NCBI RefSeq assembly: GCF_007827595.1
Contig: NZ_VISR01000005.1
Span: 310,001 to 374,000 of the forward strand
Reading direction: 5' to 3'
Source of the DNA: Streptomyces sp. BK340
GTDB lineage: Bacteria; Actinomycetota; Actinomycetes; Streptomycetales; Streptomycetaceae
DNA: 64,000 nucleotides
Under the pieces are notes generated by a model. That model searched no databases, had not been told where the DNA came from, and worked only from the letters and a program-made list of their open reading frames with translations. Made by a program: the position numbers and the translations under genes. Shown here piece by piece: positions 14,987-22,365 of the stretch. Positions within the stretch are counted from its first letter, which is position 1. Each line of letters opens with the position of its first letter.

Positions 14987-15698
14987 CCGCGACCACGACA
15001 CCGGCCGCCGACCCGGACTCTCCGGCGCGCTGCGTACGTTGGCCGAGGAGAACCAGTCCCCGCCGCCCGTCGCCGGTGCCGAGGTCCGCCGCCTGGCCGT
15101 ACGGCGCGGCCGTCGCCGGCGCACCACCGTCGTGGCCTGCGGAGTGGCCGCCGCGGCGGCCCTCGCCGTCACGGTGACCGTCGGCCTCGGACCCGGCCAC
15201 GACTCCGGCTCCGGCCACGACTCCGGCCGCCGCACCGCTCCGGCCGCCAGTCCCCGGCTGCGGACCAGCCCGGCACCCACCCCGACTCCGGCCGTCGCCG
15301 CCGACGCCGTCGTCGACCTCACCGGGATGACGATGACGGTCGACGGGCGGATCATGCCCATCTCCTCCGGAGTTCCCGAACTGCCCACCCCCACCGGCAG
15401 GTTCACCGTATTCGCCAAGTCCCTGAAACGGCCGATGGAAACGGGCGGCGGCAGCGGCACCTCGGTGCCGAGCGTGCCGTGGGTGATCGAACTGCGCTCC
15501 GTGGACCGGAAGACGACCACCGCCATCGCCCTCACCTACGACCTGAAGGCCCCCGGCACCTACGCGTCCACCGGCGGCTGGATCGGCCTGCCCGAGGACG
15601 ACGCGAAGTGGGTGTACACACGGCTGGACAAGGGTGCGGTGGTGCTGGTGACGGGGCGGACGCCGTCGCTGCGGCCCTCCGTGTCCACGCCGTCCTAG
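14976..15698 (+). CDS. Membrane protein with degenerate L,D-transpeptidase (YkuD)-like extracellular domain; probable anti-sigma
   Basis: A 240-residue protein. Residues 1-48 form a cytoplasmic head (LSGALRTLAEENQSPPP) of the size of a minimal anti-sigma domain; residues ~50-70 a membrane helix; then a Pro/Thr linker. The extracellular part follows the YkuD plan: VVDLTGMTMTVDGRIMPISS, VPELPTPTGRFTVFAKS, and at the end GLPEDDAKWVYTRLDKGAVV, matching the usual EDAKWLY...GTPVVV ending. In place of the catalytic SHGC(V/I)R there is YASTGGWIGL, so the nucleophile Cys and its His are absent. I infer a sensor that binds peptidoglycan stems rather than an enzyme. The GTG at 14976 follows GGGGGAGAGGGAGGG. 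The TAG stop lies in the CTAG next to a MITE-like element. Confidence 0.75.
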   Translation: MSDDRDHDTGRRPGLSGALRTLAEENQSPPPVAGAEVRRLAVRRGRRRRTTVVACGVAAAAALAVTVTVGLGPGHDSGSGHDSGRRTAPAASPRLRTSPAPTPTPAVAADAVVDLTGMTMTVDGRIMPISSGVPELPTPTGRFTVFAKSLKRPMETGGGSGTSVPSVPWVIELRSVDRKTTTAIALTYDLKAPGTYASTGGWIGLPEDDAKWVYTRLDKGAVVLVTGRTPSLRPSVSTPS

Positions 15699-15869
15699 GC
15701 CCTGTCGTCAAATTCCCGTCTGCCCCACGACGCCTGGCACGCACTCTCGCCGCACCGGGCGAAAGCCCAAGTACGTCCAGTACGAGGACTTCCGCCCGGC
15801 ACGCCGAGAGCACGCACCAGACGCCGCGAGGCCGCCCTTCGGGCGACGACGGGAATTTGACGACAGGAC
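15699..15869. mobile_element. MITE-like element A, copy 1 (171 bp)
   Basis: A non-coding 171-bp element with 22-bp terminal inverted repeats differing at one position (GYCCTGTCGTCAAATTCCCG...). It is flanked on both sides by CTAG (15695-15698 and 15870-15873), consistent with a 4-bp target duplication. The left CTAG includes the stop codon of the preceding gene. By eye it is identical, base for base, to 19247-19417 in inverted orientation. No transposase is encoded; it would need one in trans, plausibly from an IS5-family element, though that assignment is inference. Confidence 0.88.
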
Positions 15870-15887
15870 CTAGCGCGAGTGCGTGGG

Positions 15888-16670
15888 TCAGACCTGGGCC
15901 CGGCCCTGCTTGCGTACGTCCGCCAGACGGAGTGCGCCGATCTGCACGGCCAGTTGTGTCGCGTCGTTCCCCACGTCGCCGAGGCCGGCGTTGGTCAGGG
16001 CGAAGGCGTCCTCGCCGACGCGGACGGCGGCCACGTCCATCGTCAGGAAGACGTCCTGGTCGTCGGAGGTCCTGGTGGCGACGGTGACGCGCAGCCCCTG
16101 GCGCACGTCCCCGACCTCCGGCAGCGGGGCGTCCTGGACCTGGACGTCCTCGACCAGGCCGTTCTCCGTGGTGGCCGTGAAGCGGGCGCACTGGACCGGC
16201 ATCGTCTGCAGCCACCTCAGCGCGGCGTCGACGTCGGACGGACGACGGGCGGCGATCTGGTAGCGGAGCTGGGCCTCGGTGTCGTCGTCGTCGAGGCCCA
16301 CGGCGACCCGGGCGGGGGCGCCGAGGAGTTCGTCGGAGTAGAGCGCGTCGAGCAGGCGCTGGCACTCACCGGCCGTGGTGGCCGCCTTCAGCAGCGCGTC
16401 CCGCCAGGTGGCCGCCCCGCGCGTCGCGGACCAGGGGGCACCGAGATCGGTCTCCGTGATGAGCGCGGCCCGGGCCTGGTCGTCGGTGAGCGTGGATCCG
16501 TCGGCCCGGGCCGAGGGCTTCGCCGAGGGAGAGGGCTTGTCCACGGTGGGCAGGGGCTGGTGCGCGGACGGCGGGCGCTCCAGGCCGAGGGTCGCGCAGC
16601 CGGTGAGGGTGAGGAGGCCGGTGGCGAGGGCGGCGAGAGGGAGGGCGTGGGGGCGTATGGCGGCGGTCAT
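15888..16670 (-). CDS. Secreted lipoprotein of unknown function
   Basis: A 260-residue exported lipoprotein. The N-terminus MTAAIRPHALPLAALATGLL leads into LTLTGC, a good lipobox with the Cys at about residue 25. A Ser/Pro/Ala-rich linker follows, then a ~190-residue globular domain (LTDDQARAALITETDLGAPW, AGECQRLLDALYSDELLGAP, ALRWLQTMPVQCARFTATTE, EVGDVRQGLRVTVATRTSDD) reminiscent of the PknH-type extracellular sensor fold, with conserved-looking Cys pairs. Codon use is typical. It lies between the first MITE-like element and the Thr leader, so it shares the bracketed segment with thrS but is transcribed the other way. Confidence 0.78.
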   Translation of the reverse strand: MTAAIRPHALPLAALATGLLTLTGCATLGLERPPSAHQPLPTVDKPSPSAKPSARADGSTLTDDQARAALITETDLGAPWSATRGAATWRDALLKAATTAGECQRLLDALYSDELLGAPARVAVGLDDDDTEAQLRYQIAARRPSDVDAALRWLQTMPVQCARFTATTENGLVEDVQVQDAPLPEVGDVRQGLRVTVATRTSDDQDVFLTMDVAAVRVGEDAFALTNAGLGDVGNDATQLAVQIGALRLADVRKQGRAQV

Positions 16671-16859
16671 CTGGGGGTGCCTCCCTGGCGGGGCAGGTGG
16701 GGGTGGAGGTGCCTCCTCTCACGGCACCATCGCCGCGACCCGCTCACCAGCGCTCCGGGCCGTCCGGGTGAGGGCGGGAAAACCCGTCCGGGTGAGCGGC
16801 GGGGAAGGCCCGGGGAAAACCGGTGGCCCTGCGGCCGGGGCCGCCGTTACGGTCGCCCC

Positions 16860-16922
16860 ATGAAGCGCGCCCAGCCGTGTCCGCAGAGCACGACGACGCC
16901 GGAGACCGTCCCGGCGCGCTGA
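16860..16922 (+). CDS. Threonine-rich leader peptide of thrS
   Basis: A 20-residue reading frame, MKRAQPCPQSTTTPETVPAR, with four Thr codons including three consecutive ACG at 16890-16898. It ends 13 bases before a perfect terminator hairpin and 88 bases before a threonyl-tRNA synthetase gene. This is the layout of ribosome-mediated attenuation. GGTCGCCCC lies just before the ATG and is not a good ribosome binding site, which weakens the call slightly. Confidence 0.75.
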   Translation: MKRAQPCPQSTTTPETVPAR

Positions 16923-16969
16923 CACCTGACCCAGTCCGAAGCCCCGGGGCCAACGCCCCGGGGCTTCGG
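16898..16969 (+). promoter_or_regulatory. Transcription attenuator of thrS
   Basis: Three mutually exclusive helices can be drawn. Protector: 16898-16902 GCCGG with 16911-16915 CCGGC. Antiterminator: 16908-16914 GUCCCGG with 16944-16950 CCGGGGC (one G-U pair). Terminator: 16936-16950 with 16955-16969, a perfect 15-bp stem (arm CCGAAGCCCCGGGGC) and CAAC loop. A ribosome stalled on the Thr codons at 16890-16898 would cover the protector's 5' arm, free the antiterminator and allow read-through into thrS. A U-tract is absent. Confidence 0.72.
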
Positions 16970-17010
16970 CATGCACCGGGGTGTTCGCCTCCCGCACCGA
17001 GGAGACCCCG

Positions 17011-18249
17011 ATGACCGACCCGACCGGCGACCGCGTCGCCGACCACCGCCGCCTCGGCCGTGAACTCGGCCTGTTCGACACCGACCCGCTGATGGGCGCG
17101 GGCCTGCCCTACTGGCTCCCGGACGGGGCCGTCGTACGGCACACCCTGGAGGAGTACGTCCGGGAGGCGGAACGCGCCGCCGGCTACCGGCACGTGTACT
17201 CGCCCGCGCTCGGCAAGCGCGAGCTGTACGAGACCTCCGGCCACTGGGACCACTACAGCGACGACATGTACCCGCCGATGGACCTGGGCGCGGAGGAGGT
17301 CGTCCTGCGCCCCAGCCTCTGCCCCCACCACGCCCTGATCTACCGCTCCCGCTCGCACAGCTACCGCGAACTGCCCCTGCGCATCGCCGAGCTGGGCACC
17401 ATGTACCGCGCCGAACGGTCCGGCGTCCTCGGCGGCCTGACCCGGGTGCGCGCCATCCAGCTCAACGACGCCCACATCTTCTGCACCCTGGAGCAGGCCG
17501 TCGACGAGGCCCGCGCCGCGCTGGAGCTGATCGCCCGCGCCTACGCCGACCTCGGCATCGAGGCCGTACGCCACCGGCTCTCGCTGCCCGGCGAGGGCGG
17601 CAAGTACGTCGCCGACCCGGAGCTGTGGCAGCGGGCCACCGCGCTGCTGAAGGAGGTGCTGGACGGGGCCGGCGTGGCGTACGAGGAGGCGGAGGGCGAG
17701 GCCGCCTTCTACGGTCCCAAGATCGACGTGCAGATCGCGGACCCGGCCGGCCGCGAGTCCACCCTGTCCACCGTCCAGATCGACTTCCACCAGCCGGCCC
17801 GCTTCGACCTGCACTACATCGGCGCCGACGGCGCGAAGCACCGGCCGGTGATGGTGCACCGCAGCGTCATCGGCAGCGTGGAGCGGGCCGTCGCCCACCT
17901 CGTCGAGGCGCACGAAGGGGCCTTCCCGGCCTGGCTCGCGCCCGTACAGCTGGCCGTGCTGCCGGTCGCGCAGGAGCAGGTGGAGCGGGCGGCCGCGGTG
18001 GTCCGGGAGGCGGCCGCACTGGGCCTGCGCGCCGAACTCGCCGACCCCGGACAGGGCACCCTCGGCGCCCGCATCCGCGCGGCCCGCCTGGTCCCGTACC
18101 AGGCGGTGATCGGCGACCGCGAGGCCGGCGCGGGCCTCGCGGCCCTCCGCCTGCGGGACGGCCGCCGCCCCGGCGCCCTCCCCGTGCCGGAGTTGCTGCG
18201 CCACGTCGCCGAACGCGTGGCGGCGAAGGGCACCGCACTCTGGTCCTGA
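17011..18249 (+). CDS. thrS: Short threonyl-tRNA synthetase lacking the N-terminal editing domains
   Basis: Charges tRNA-Thr in the cytoplasm. At 412 residues it lacks the TGS and N2 editing domains of full-length ThrRS (~650) and holds only the class II core and anticodon-binding domain. Zinc ligands appear kept: Cys in RPSLCPHH (~105), His in NDAHIFC (~154), His in VMVHRSVIGSVER (~283). Core motifs differ from the consensus: MNCPGH reads SLCPHH and VRxFTQDDAHIF reads VRAIQLNDAHIF. This suggests a second, inducible copy, as occurs in other streptomycetes, with possible resistance to ThrRS inhibitors (inference). The ATG at 17011 follows GAGGAGA. Expression is probably controlled by the Thr leader and attenuator upstream. 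Without editing, mischarged Ser-tRNA-Thr must be cleared by another enzyme. Confidence 0.88.
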   Translation: MTDPTGDRVADHRRLGRELGLFDTDPLMGAGLPYWLPDGAVVRHTLEEYVREAERAAGYRHVYSPALGKRELYETSGHWDHYSDDMYPPMDLGAEEVVLRPSLCPHHALIYRSRSHSYRELPLRIAELGTMYRAERSGVLGGLTRVRAIQLNDAHIFCTLEQAVDEARAALELIARAYADLGIEAVRHRLSLPGEGGKYVADPELWQRATALLKEVLDGAGVAYEEAEGEAAFYGPKIDVQIADPAGRESTLSTVQIDFHQPARFDLHYIGADGAKHRPVMVHRSVIGSVERAVAHLVEAHEGAFPAWLAPVQLAVLPVAQEQVERAAAVVREAAALGLRAELADPGQGTLGARIRAARLVPYQAVIGDREAGAGLAALRLRDGRRPGALPVPELLRHVAERVAAKGTALWS

Positions 18250-18280
18250 CCTACTGTCGCCATGACGGAAGGAGTCCGAC

Positions 18281-19246
18281 GTGACCGGTCAGCCCATTCC
18301 CGTGATCATCGACTGCGACACCGGCGTCGACGACGCCCTGGCCCTGCTCTTCGCCGTACGCCACCCCGGCCTGGATCTCAGGGCGGTGACCTGCGTGGCC
18401 GGGAACACCGACGTCGACGGGGTGGTCCGCAACACCCTGACCGTGCTGGAGGAGGCGGGCGCCCCCGACATTCCGGTGGCACGCGGTGCCGAGCGCCCGC
18501 TGATCGAGCCGGCCCGCTCGGCCCGGCACGTGCACGGCGTGGACGGCATGGGCGACCTCGGCCTGCCCGCGCCCAGACGCGGCCGCGCCGCCGTGGACGC
18601 CGTGACCCTCCTGTACCGCGAGATCCTGGGCTCCCGGACGCCGGTCACCCTGATCCCGACCGCACCGCTCACCAACATCGCGCTGCTGCTGCGCACCCAT
18701 CCGGAGGTGACCCGGAACATCGAGCGGATCGTGTTCATGGGCGGCGCGGTCGCCACCGGGAACGCCACGCCGGTCGCCGAGTTCAACGTCTGGCACGACC
18801 CGGAGGCGGCGGCGGTCCTGCTCACCGCGGGGGTGCCGATCACCATGTACGGACTCGACGTGTTCACCCAGGTCGTCGTACCGGGCACGGACGTACGGCG
18901 GCTGCGGGAGAGCAGGGAGCCGGGCACCCGGCTGGCCGGTGAACTGCTGGCCCACCGCCCGTCCGCACCCGGCCCCGACGGTGACGACCCGGCCGGCGGC
19001 CTCGGTGACGCGGGCGCGGTGTGCGCGGTCGCGGACCCGGCCGGCATCACCACCCGCCTGCTGCCCGTCGAGGTCTGCCTGGCCCCCGGCCCGACCCGCG
19101 GTCAGACGATCGTCGACCGTCGCCCCCGCCCCGGCGAGTCCGAGATCCACGGCGGCGCACGCGAACAGGCGCTGGTGGAGGTGGCGTTGGCGGTGGACGT
19201 GGAGCGGTACGTGAAGCTGTACCTGGAGACGGTGGCGCGCCGCTAG
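18281..19246 (+). CDS. Inosine-uridine nucleoside hydrolase family protein
   Basis: Members hydrolyse the N-glycosidic bond of ribonucleosides using a calcium ion. Recognised by IIDCDTGVDDALALLFAV (metal-binding cluster near the N-terminus), VTLIPTAPLTNIALLLR, IVFMGGAV and VAEFNVWHDPEAAAVLL. At 321 residues it is full length. The late motif that normally reads HDP (metal and proton-donating His) reads LGDAGAVCAV, so the Asp is kept but the His is replaced by Gly. Activity may differ. The GTG at 18281 follows GGAAGGAG. It lies 31 bases after thrS and is probably co-transcribed. Its TAG stop sits in the CTAG that borders a MITE-like element. Confidence 0.85.
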   Translation: MTGQPIPVIIDCDTGVDDALALLFAVRHPGLDLRAVTCVAGNTDVDGVVRNTLTVLEEAGAPDIPVARGAERPLIEPARSARHVHGVDGMGDLGLPAPRRGRAAVDAVTLLYREILGSRTPVTLIPTAPLTNIALLLRTHPEVTRNIERIVFMGGAVATGNATPVAEFNVWHDPEAAAVLLTAGVPITMYGLDVFTQVVVPGTDVRRLRESREPGTRLAGELLAHRPSAPGPDGDDPAGGLGDAGAVCAVADPAGITTRLLPVEVCLAPGPTRGQTIVDRRPRPGESEIHGGAREQALVEVALAVDVERYVKLYLETVARR

Positions 19247-19417
19247 GTCCTGTCGTCAAATTCCCGTCGTCGCCCGAAGGGCGGCCTCGCGGCGTCTGGT
19301 GCGTGCTCTCGGCGTGCCGGGCGGAAGTCCTCGTACTGGACGTACTTGGGCTTTCGCCCGGTGCGGCGAGAGTGCGTGCCAGGCGTCGTGGGGCAGACGG
19401 GAATTTGACGACAGGGC
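19247..19417. mobile_element. MITE-like element A, copy 2 (171 bp)
   Basis: Identical by eye to 15699-15869 over all 171 bp but inverted. Flanked by CTAG at 19243-19246 (containing the stop of the nucleoside hydrolase) and 19418-19421. Same 22-bp terminal inverted repeats. The two copies bracket 3.4 kb holding the lipoprotein, the thrS attenuator, thrS and the hydrolase. Confidence 0.88.
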
Positions 19418-19421
19418 CTAG

Positions 19422-19581
19422 GGGGTTTCGTTTGGATCAGGTCGGATCAGGCCGCGGCGTCCGGTGCGGTGCATCGCAAGGCGGAGGAGCACCCGCGTAC
19501 TGGGCGTACTCGGGTGGTCCGACAACGCGGCGAGGTGCCGTGCCGGGCCTCGCGGACCCGGGCTGATCCGAACGAAACCCC
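19422..19581. mobile_element. MITE-like element B (160 bp)
   Basis: Terminal inverted repeats GGGGTTTCGTTTGGATCAG (19422-19440) and CTGATCCGAACGAAACCCC (19563-19581), one mismatch in 19. Flanked by CTAG (19418-19421, shared with element A) and CTGG (19582-19585, probably a mutated CTAG). The ends differ from element A, but the core shares CGTACTGGRCGTACTYGGG and GCGGCGAG...TGC-GTGCC-GGC in the same order, so A and B look like relatives. No coding capacity. Confidence 0.8.
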
Positions 19582-19933
19582 CTGGGGCAGGTTCGGCGGG
19601 GCGGACACCGGTCCGGCCGGCGGCACGTCCGGCCTCAGTCGGAGGCCGCCGGCACCCGGGCCGCCCACCGTAGGGTCATGCGTTCGCCGTTCCTGCCTTC
19701 CCGGTCGCAAGACCAGTGGCCCGGCGGCTGCCGGACGGAACGGGAACTCCCCGATCACAGTGGCGAGGGCCGCGTCGACCTTGCATCGACTTCCCGAGCA
19801 CCACGGCCCGTTCACCGTAGGCGGCGATCCTTTTGCCTGCAAAGCCGCGCGCCTGTCCTGGTATTGAAGATCACACAGCCGGGCGGACGGCGGTCAAGGT
19901 TCCGTTTCCGGGCAATGTGGACAGAGTCCGTGT
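19582..19933. other. Intergenic region upstream of the alpha-glucosidase gene
   Basis: 352 bases with no convincing gene. The last ~90 bases are less GC-rich (GTATTGAAGATCACACAG and GTTTCCGGGCAATGTGGAC) and probably hold the promoter of the glucosidase gene. I see no clear palindrome that would identify a MalR-type operator. Confidence 0.4.
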
Positions 19934-21580
19934 ATGCCAGACCTCTCCTCCAGGAATCCCGACTGGTGGCGCCAGGCCGTCATCTACCAGGTCTATCCGC
20001 GCAGCTTCGCCGACGCCGACGGCGACGGCCTCGGTGACCTCAGGGGCGTCACCGGGCGCCTGAACCATCTCGCCACGCTCGGCGTGGACGCCCTGTGGCT
20101 CAGCCCCTTCTACCCCTCCGAACTCGCCGACGGCGGCTACGACGTCGCCGGTCACCGGGACGTCGACCCGCGCCTCGGCACCCTCGACGACTTCGACGCG
20201 CTGACCGCCGAGGCCCACCGGCTCGGTCTGAAGGTCGTCGTGGACATCGTCCCGAACCACACCTCGCACCTGCACCCCTGGTTCCAGGAGGCCCTGCGGG
20301 CCGGACCCGGATCCGCGGCCCGCGAACGCTACGTCTTCCGCCCCGGCCGCGGTGGTTCCGGTGAACTCCCGCCCACCGACTGGCAGTCGGTGTTCGGCGG
20401 CAGCGCCTGGCGACGTGTCCCCGACGGCGACTGGTACCTGCACCTGTTCGCGCCCGAACAGCCCGACCTGAACTGGGAGAACGAGGAGGTCCGCGCCGAC
20501 TTCCGCACCACCCTGCGCTTCTGGTCCGACCGGGGTGTCGACGGCTTCCGCATCGACGTCGCCCACGGCCTGGCCAAGGACCTGGCCGACCCGCTTCGGG
20601 ACCTGGGCGGTCTGGGCGCCGCGGGCGAGGAGGCCCTGCAGCGGGTGGAGCCCGGCACCCACCCCTACTGGGACCGCGACGAGGTCCATGAGATCTACCG
20701 CGACTGGCGCAAGATCCTCGACGCCTACAGCCCGCCGCGCACCGCGGTCGCCGAGGCCTGGGTCCCGGACGCCCGCCGCGCGTTGTACGCCCGCCCGGAC
20801 GAACTCGGCCAGGCCTTCAACTTCGAGTATCTGCAGGCAGGGTGGGACGCGGAGGAACTCCGTCAGGTCATCACCGGATCACTGGCGACGGCCCGGGCCG
20901 CCGGTGCTTCCGCCACCTGGGTGCTCTCCAACCACGACGTCGTCCGCCACGCCTCGCGCCTCGTGCTTCCGCCGGGCACCGACGAGAACGCCTGGCTGCT
21001 GTCCGGCGGCACGGTGCCGCCGGCCGACCGGGCGGCGGGCCTGCGCCGGGCCCGGGCCGCGACCCTGCTGATGCTGGCGCTGCCCGGATCGTCGTACGTC
21101 TACCAGGGCGAGGAACTCGGCCTGCCCGAGGTCGCCGACCTGCCCGCAGAGGCGTTGCAGGACCCGATCTGGGAGCAGACGGGCCATGCCCGCAAGGGCC
21201 GCGACGGCTGCCGGGTGCCGCTGCCGTGGACGACCACCGGGCCCTCGTACGGCTTCGGGTCCGGGGCCGCCTGGCTGCCGCAGCCGGCGTCCTTCGCGGC
21301 CTACGCCGTCGAGGCCCAGTCCGGTGCCGAGGGCTCCACCCTGGAGCTGTACCGCACCGCGCTCAGGCTGCGCCGCAAGCTGCTGGAGGGCGAGACGCTG
21401 ACCTGGACACCCGGTGCCCCTGCGGGGGTGCTGGACTTCGCCCGCACCGAGACCTGGCGCTGTGTCACCAACCTCACCGCGGAGCCGGTACACCTGCCCC
21501 GGGGTGAGGTGCTGCTCGCCAGCACCCCGCTCGCGGAGCCGGGCGTGCTGCCGCCGGACACCACGGTGTGGCTGACCTAG
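19934..21580 (+). CDS. GH13 alpha-glucosidase / oligo-1,6-glucosidase-like
   Basis: A cytoplasmic 548-residue glycoside hydrolase of family 13 that releases glucose from maltose or isomalto-oligosaccharides. The (beta/alpha)8 barrel motifs are complete: VYPRSFADADGDGLGDLRG, region I VVVDIVPNHTS, region II GFRIDVAHG (nucleophile Asp), region III AVAEAWV (acid/base Glu), region IV WVLSNHDVVRH (Asp). The sequence PDLNWENEEVR and YVYQGEELGLPEV are typical of the glucosidase subgroup. There is no signal peptide. The ATG at 19934 lacks a strong ribosome binding site. It is not next to ABC sugar-transporter genes. The stop shares CTAG with the convergent DUF4142 gene. Confidence 0.9.
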   Translation: MPDLSSRNPDWWRQAVIYQVYPRSFADADGDGLGDLRGVTGRLNHLATLGVDALWLSPFYPSELADGGYDVAGHRDVDPRLGTLDDFDALTAEAHRLGLKVVVDIVPNHTSHLHPWFQEALRAGPGSAARERYVFRPGRGGSGELPPTDWQSVFGGSAWRRVPDGDWYLHLFAPEQPDLNWENEEVRADFRTTLRFWSDRGVDGFRIDVAHGLAKDLADPLRDLGGLGAAGEEALQRVEPGTHPYWDRDEVHEIYRDWRKILDAYSPPRTAVAEAWVPDARRALYARPDELGQAFNFEYLQAGWDAEELRQVITGSLATARAAGASATWVLSNHDVVRHASRLVLPPGTDENAWLLSGGTVPPADRAAGLRRARAATLLMLALPGSSYVYQGEELGLPEVADLPAEALQDPIWEQTGHARKGRDGCRVPLPWTTTGPSYGFGSGAAWLPQPASFAAYAVEAQSGAEGSTLELYRTALRLRRKLLEGETLTWTPGAPAGVLDFARTETWRCVTNLTAEPVHLPRGEVLLASTPLAEPGVLPPDTTVWLT

Positions 21581-22365
21581 CCCACGGTCGGGCTGGGGGC
21601 AGGTGAGGCGCCCCCGGAGCCGCCGCCGTTGCCGCCGGTGAGGCCGTCGATGTTCACCGGGGTGGAGGTGGGGTTCGGCGGCGGCGTGAGCACGACCTGC
21701 GGCTGGCCCGCCGGCGGGGGCGGCGGGGTCAGGTCCGAGCTGGGCAGCTTCGGCGGGGTGGTCTGCTGGAAGAGGGTCTGGTCGAAGTCGACCAGACCGG
21801 TCTTCTCCATGACCGTGATGTGGTCGAGCACGGTGTTGTTGGCCTGGTCGGCGAGGGCGCGCACCAGCGAGTTCTTGGTGGTGGACCGGATCTTCGCGAT
21901 GGTGTTGAAGATCGAACCATGTGTCATCCGCAGGATGTTGGCGAAGTCGGTGTCGAACTTCTTGCCGCTGTCCGACTTCAGTGTGTTGACGAAGCCCTCC
22001 TGCTGCGGGCTGGCCACGTTGGGCAGCGTGATGTTCAGCATCGGCGCGATCTTGCGGCAGGAGGCGTCCAGCGCTGAGTGCCCGTCGATCAGGTGCTTGC
22101 TGGCCTCGAGGACGCCCTTGGTGGTGCCCTTCTGCAGCCCGATCTGCCCCACCGGGTACTCCCACAGGCCGGCCGCGCGCACCTTCACCACGAAGTCCCG
22201 GTCGGACTCGGTGAGCGGACCCCACTGGGTGTTGGCGATGACACGGTCCGGAGAGCTCGAGACGGTGCTGACACCCAGCATGCTCGGGTAGGCGAGCGCG
22301 CCGAGGGTCAGGGCCATTGCTCCGCCCACGAAGAGAGTTCCCGTCGCGTTCCGCGAGATGCGCAC
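21577..22365 (-). CDS. Secreted DUF4142 family protein
   Basis: A 262-residue exported protein. VRISRNATGTLFVGGAMALT and the following hydrophobic run form a signal peptide or anchor. The DUF4142 helical bundle (ferritin-like) is seen in LTESDRDFVVKVRAAGLWEY, PVGQIGLQKGTTKGVLEASK, LIDGHSALDASCRKIAPMLN and FANILRMTHGSIFNTIAKIR. The C-terminus is a low-complexity Pro/Gly tail (LTPPPPPAGQPQV, GGNGGGSGGASPAPSPTV), suggesting a wall-spanning linker. The start is GTG at 22365, with AGGAGG upstream. Its TAG stop lies in the same CTAG (21577-21580) as the stop of the convergent glucosidase gene. Molecular function of the family is unknown. Confidence 0.85.
   Translation of the reverse strand: MRISRNATGTLFVGGAMALTLGALAYPSMLGVSTVSSSPDRVIANTQWGPLTESDRDFVVKVRAAGLWEYPVGQIGLQKGTTKGVLEASKHLIDGHSALDASCRKIAPMLNITLPNVASPQQEGFVNTLKSDSGKKFDTDFANILRMTHGSIFNTIAKIRSTTKNSLVRALADQANNTVLDHITVMEKTGLVDFDQTLFQQTTPPKLPSSDLTPPPPPAGQPQVVLTPPPNPTSTPVNIDGLTGGNGGGSGGASPAPSPTVG

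Noticed and set aside
19447..19842. 131-codon frame on the minus strand within element B and the following gap
   Set aside because: Runs through the MITE-like element and shows no coding bias or family pattern.
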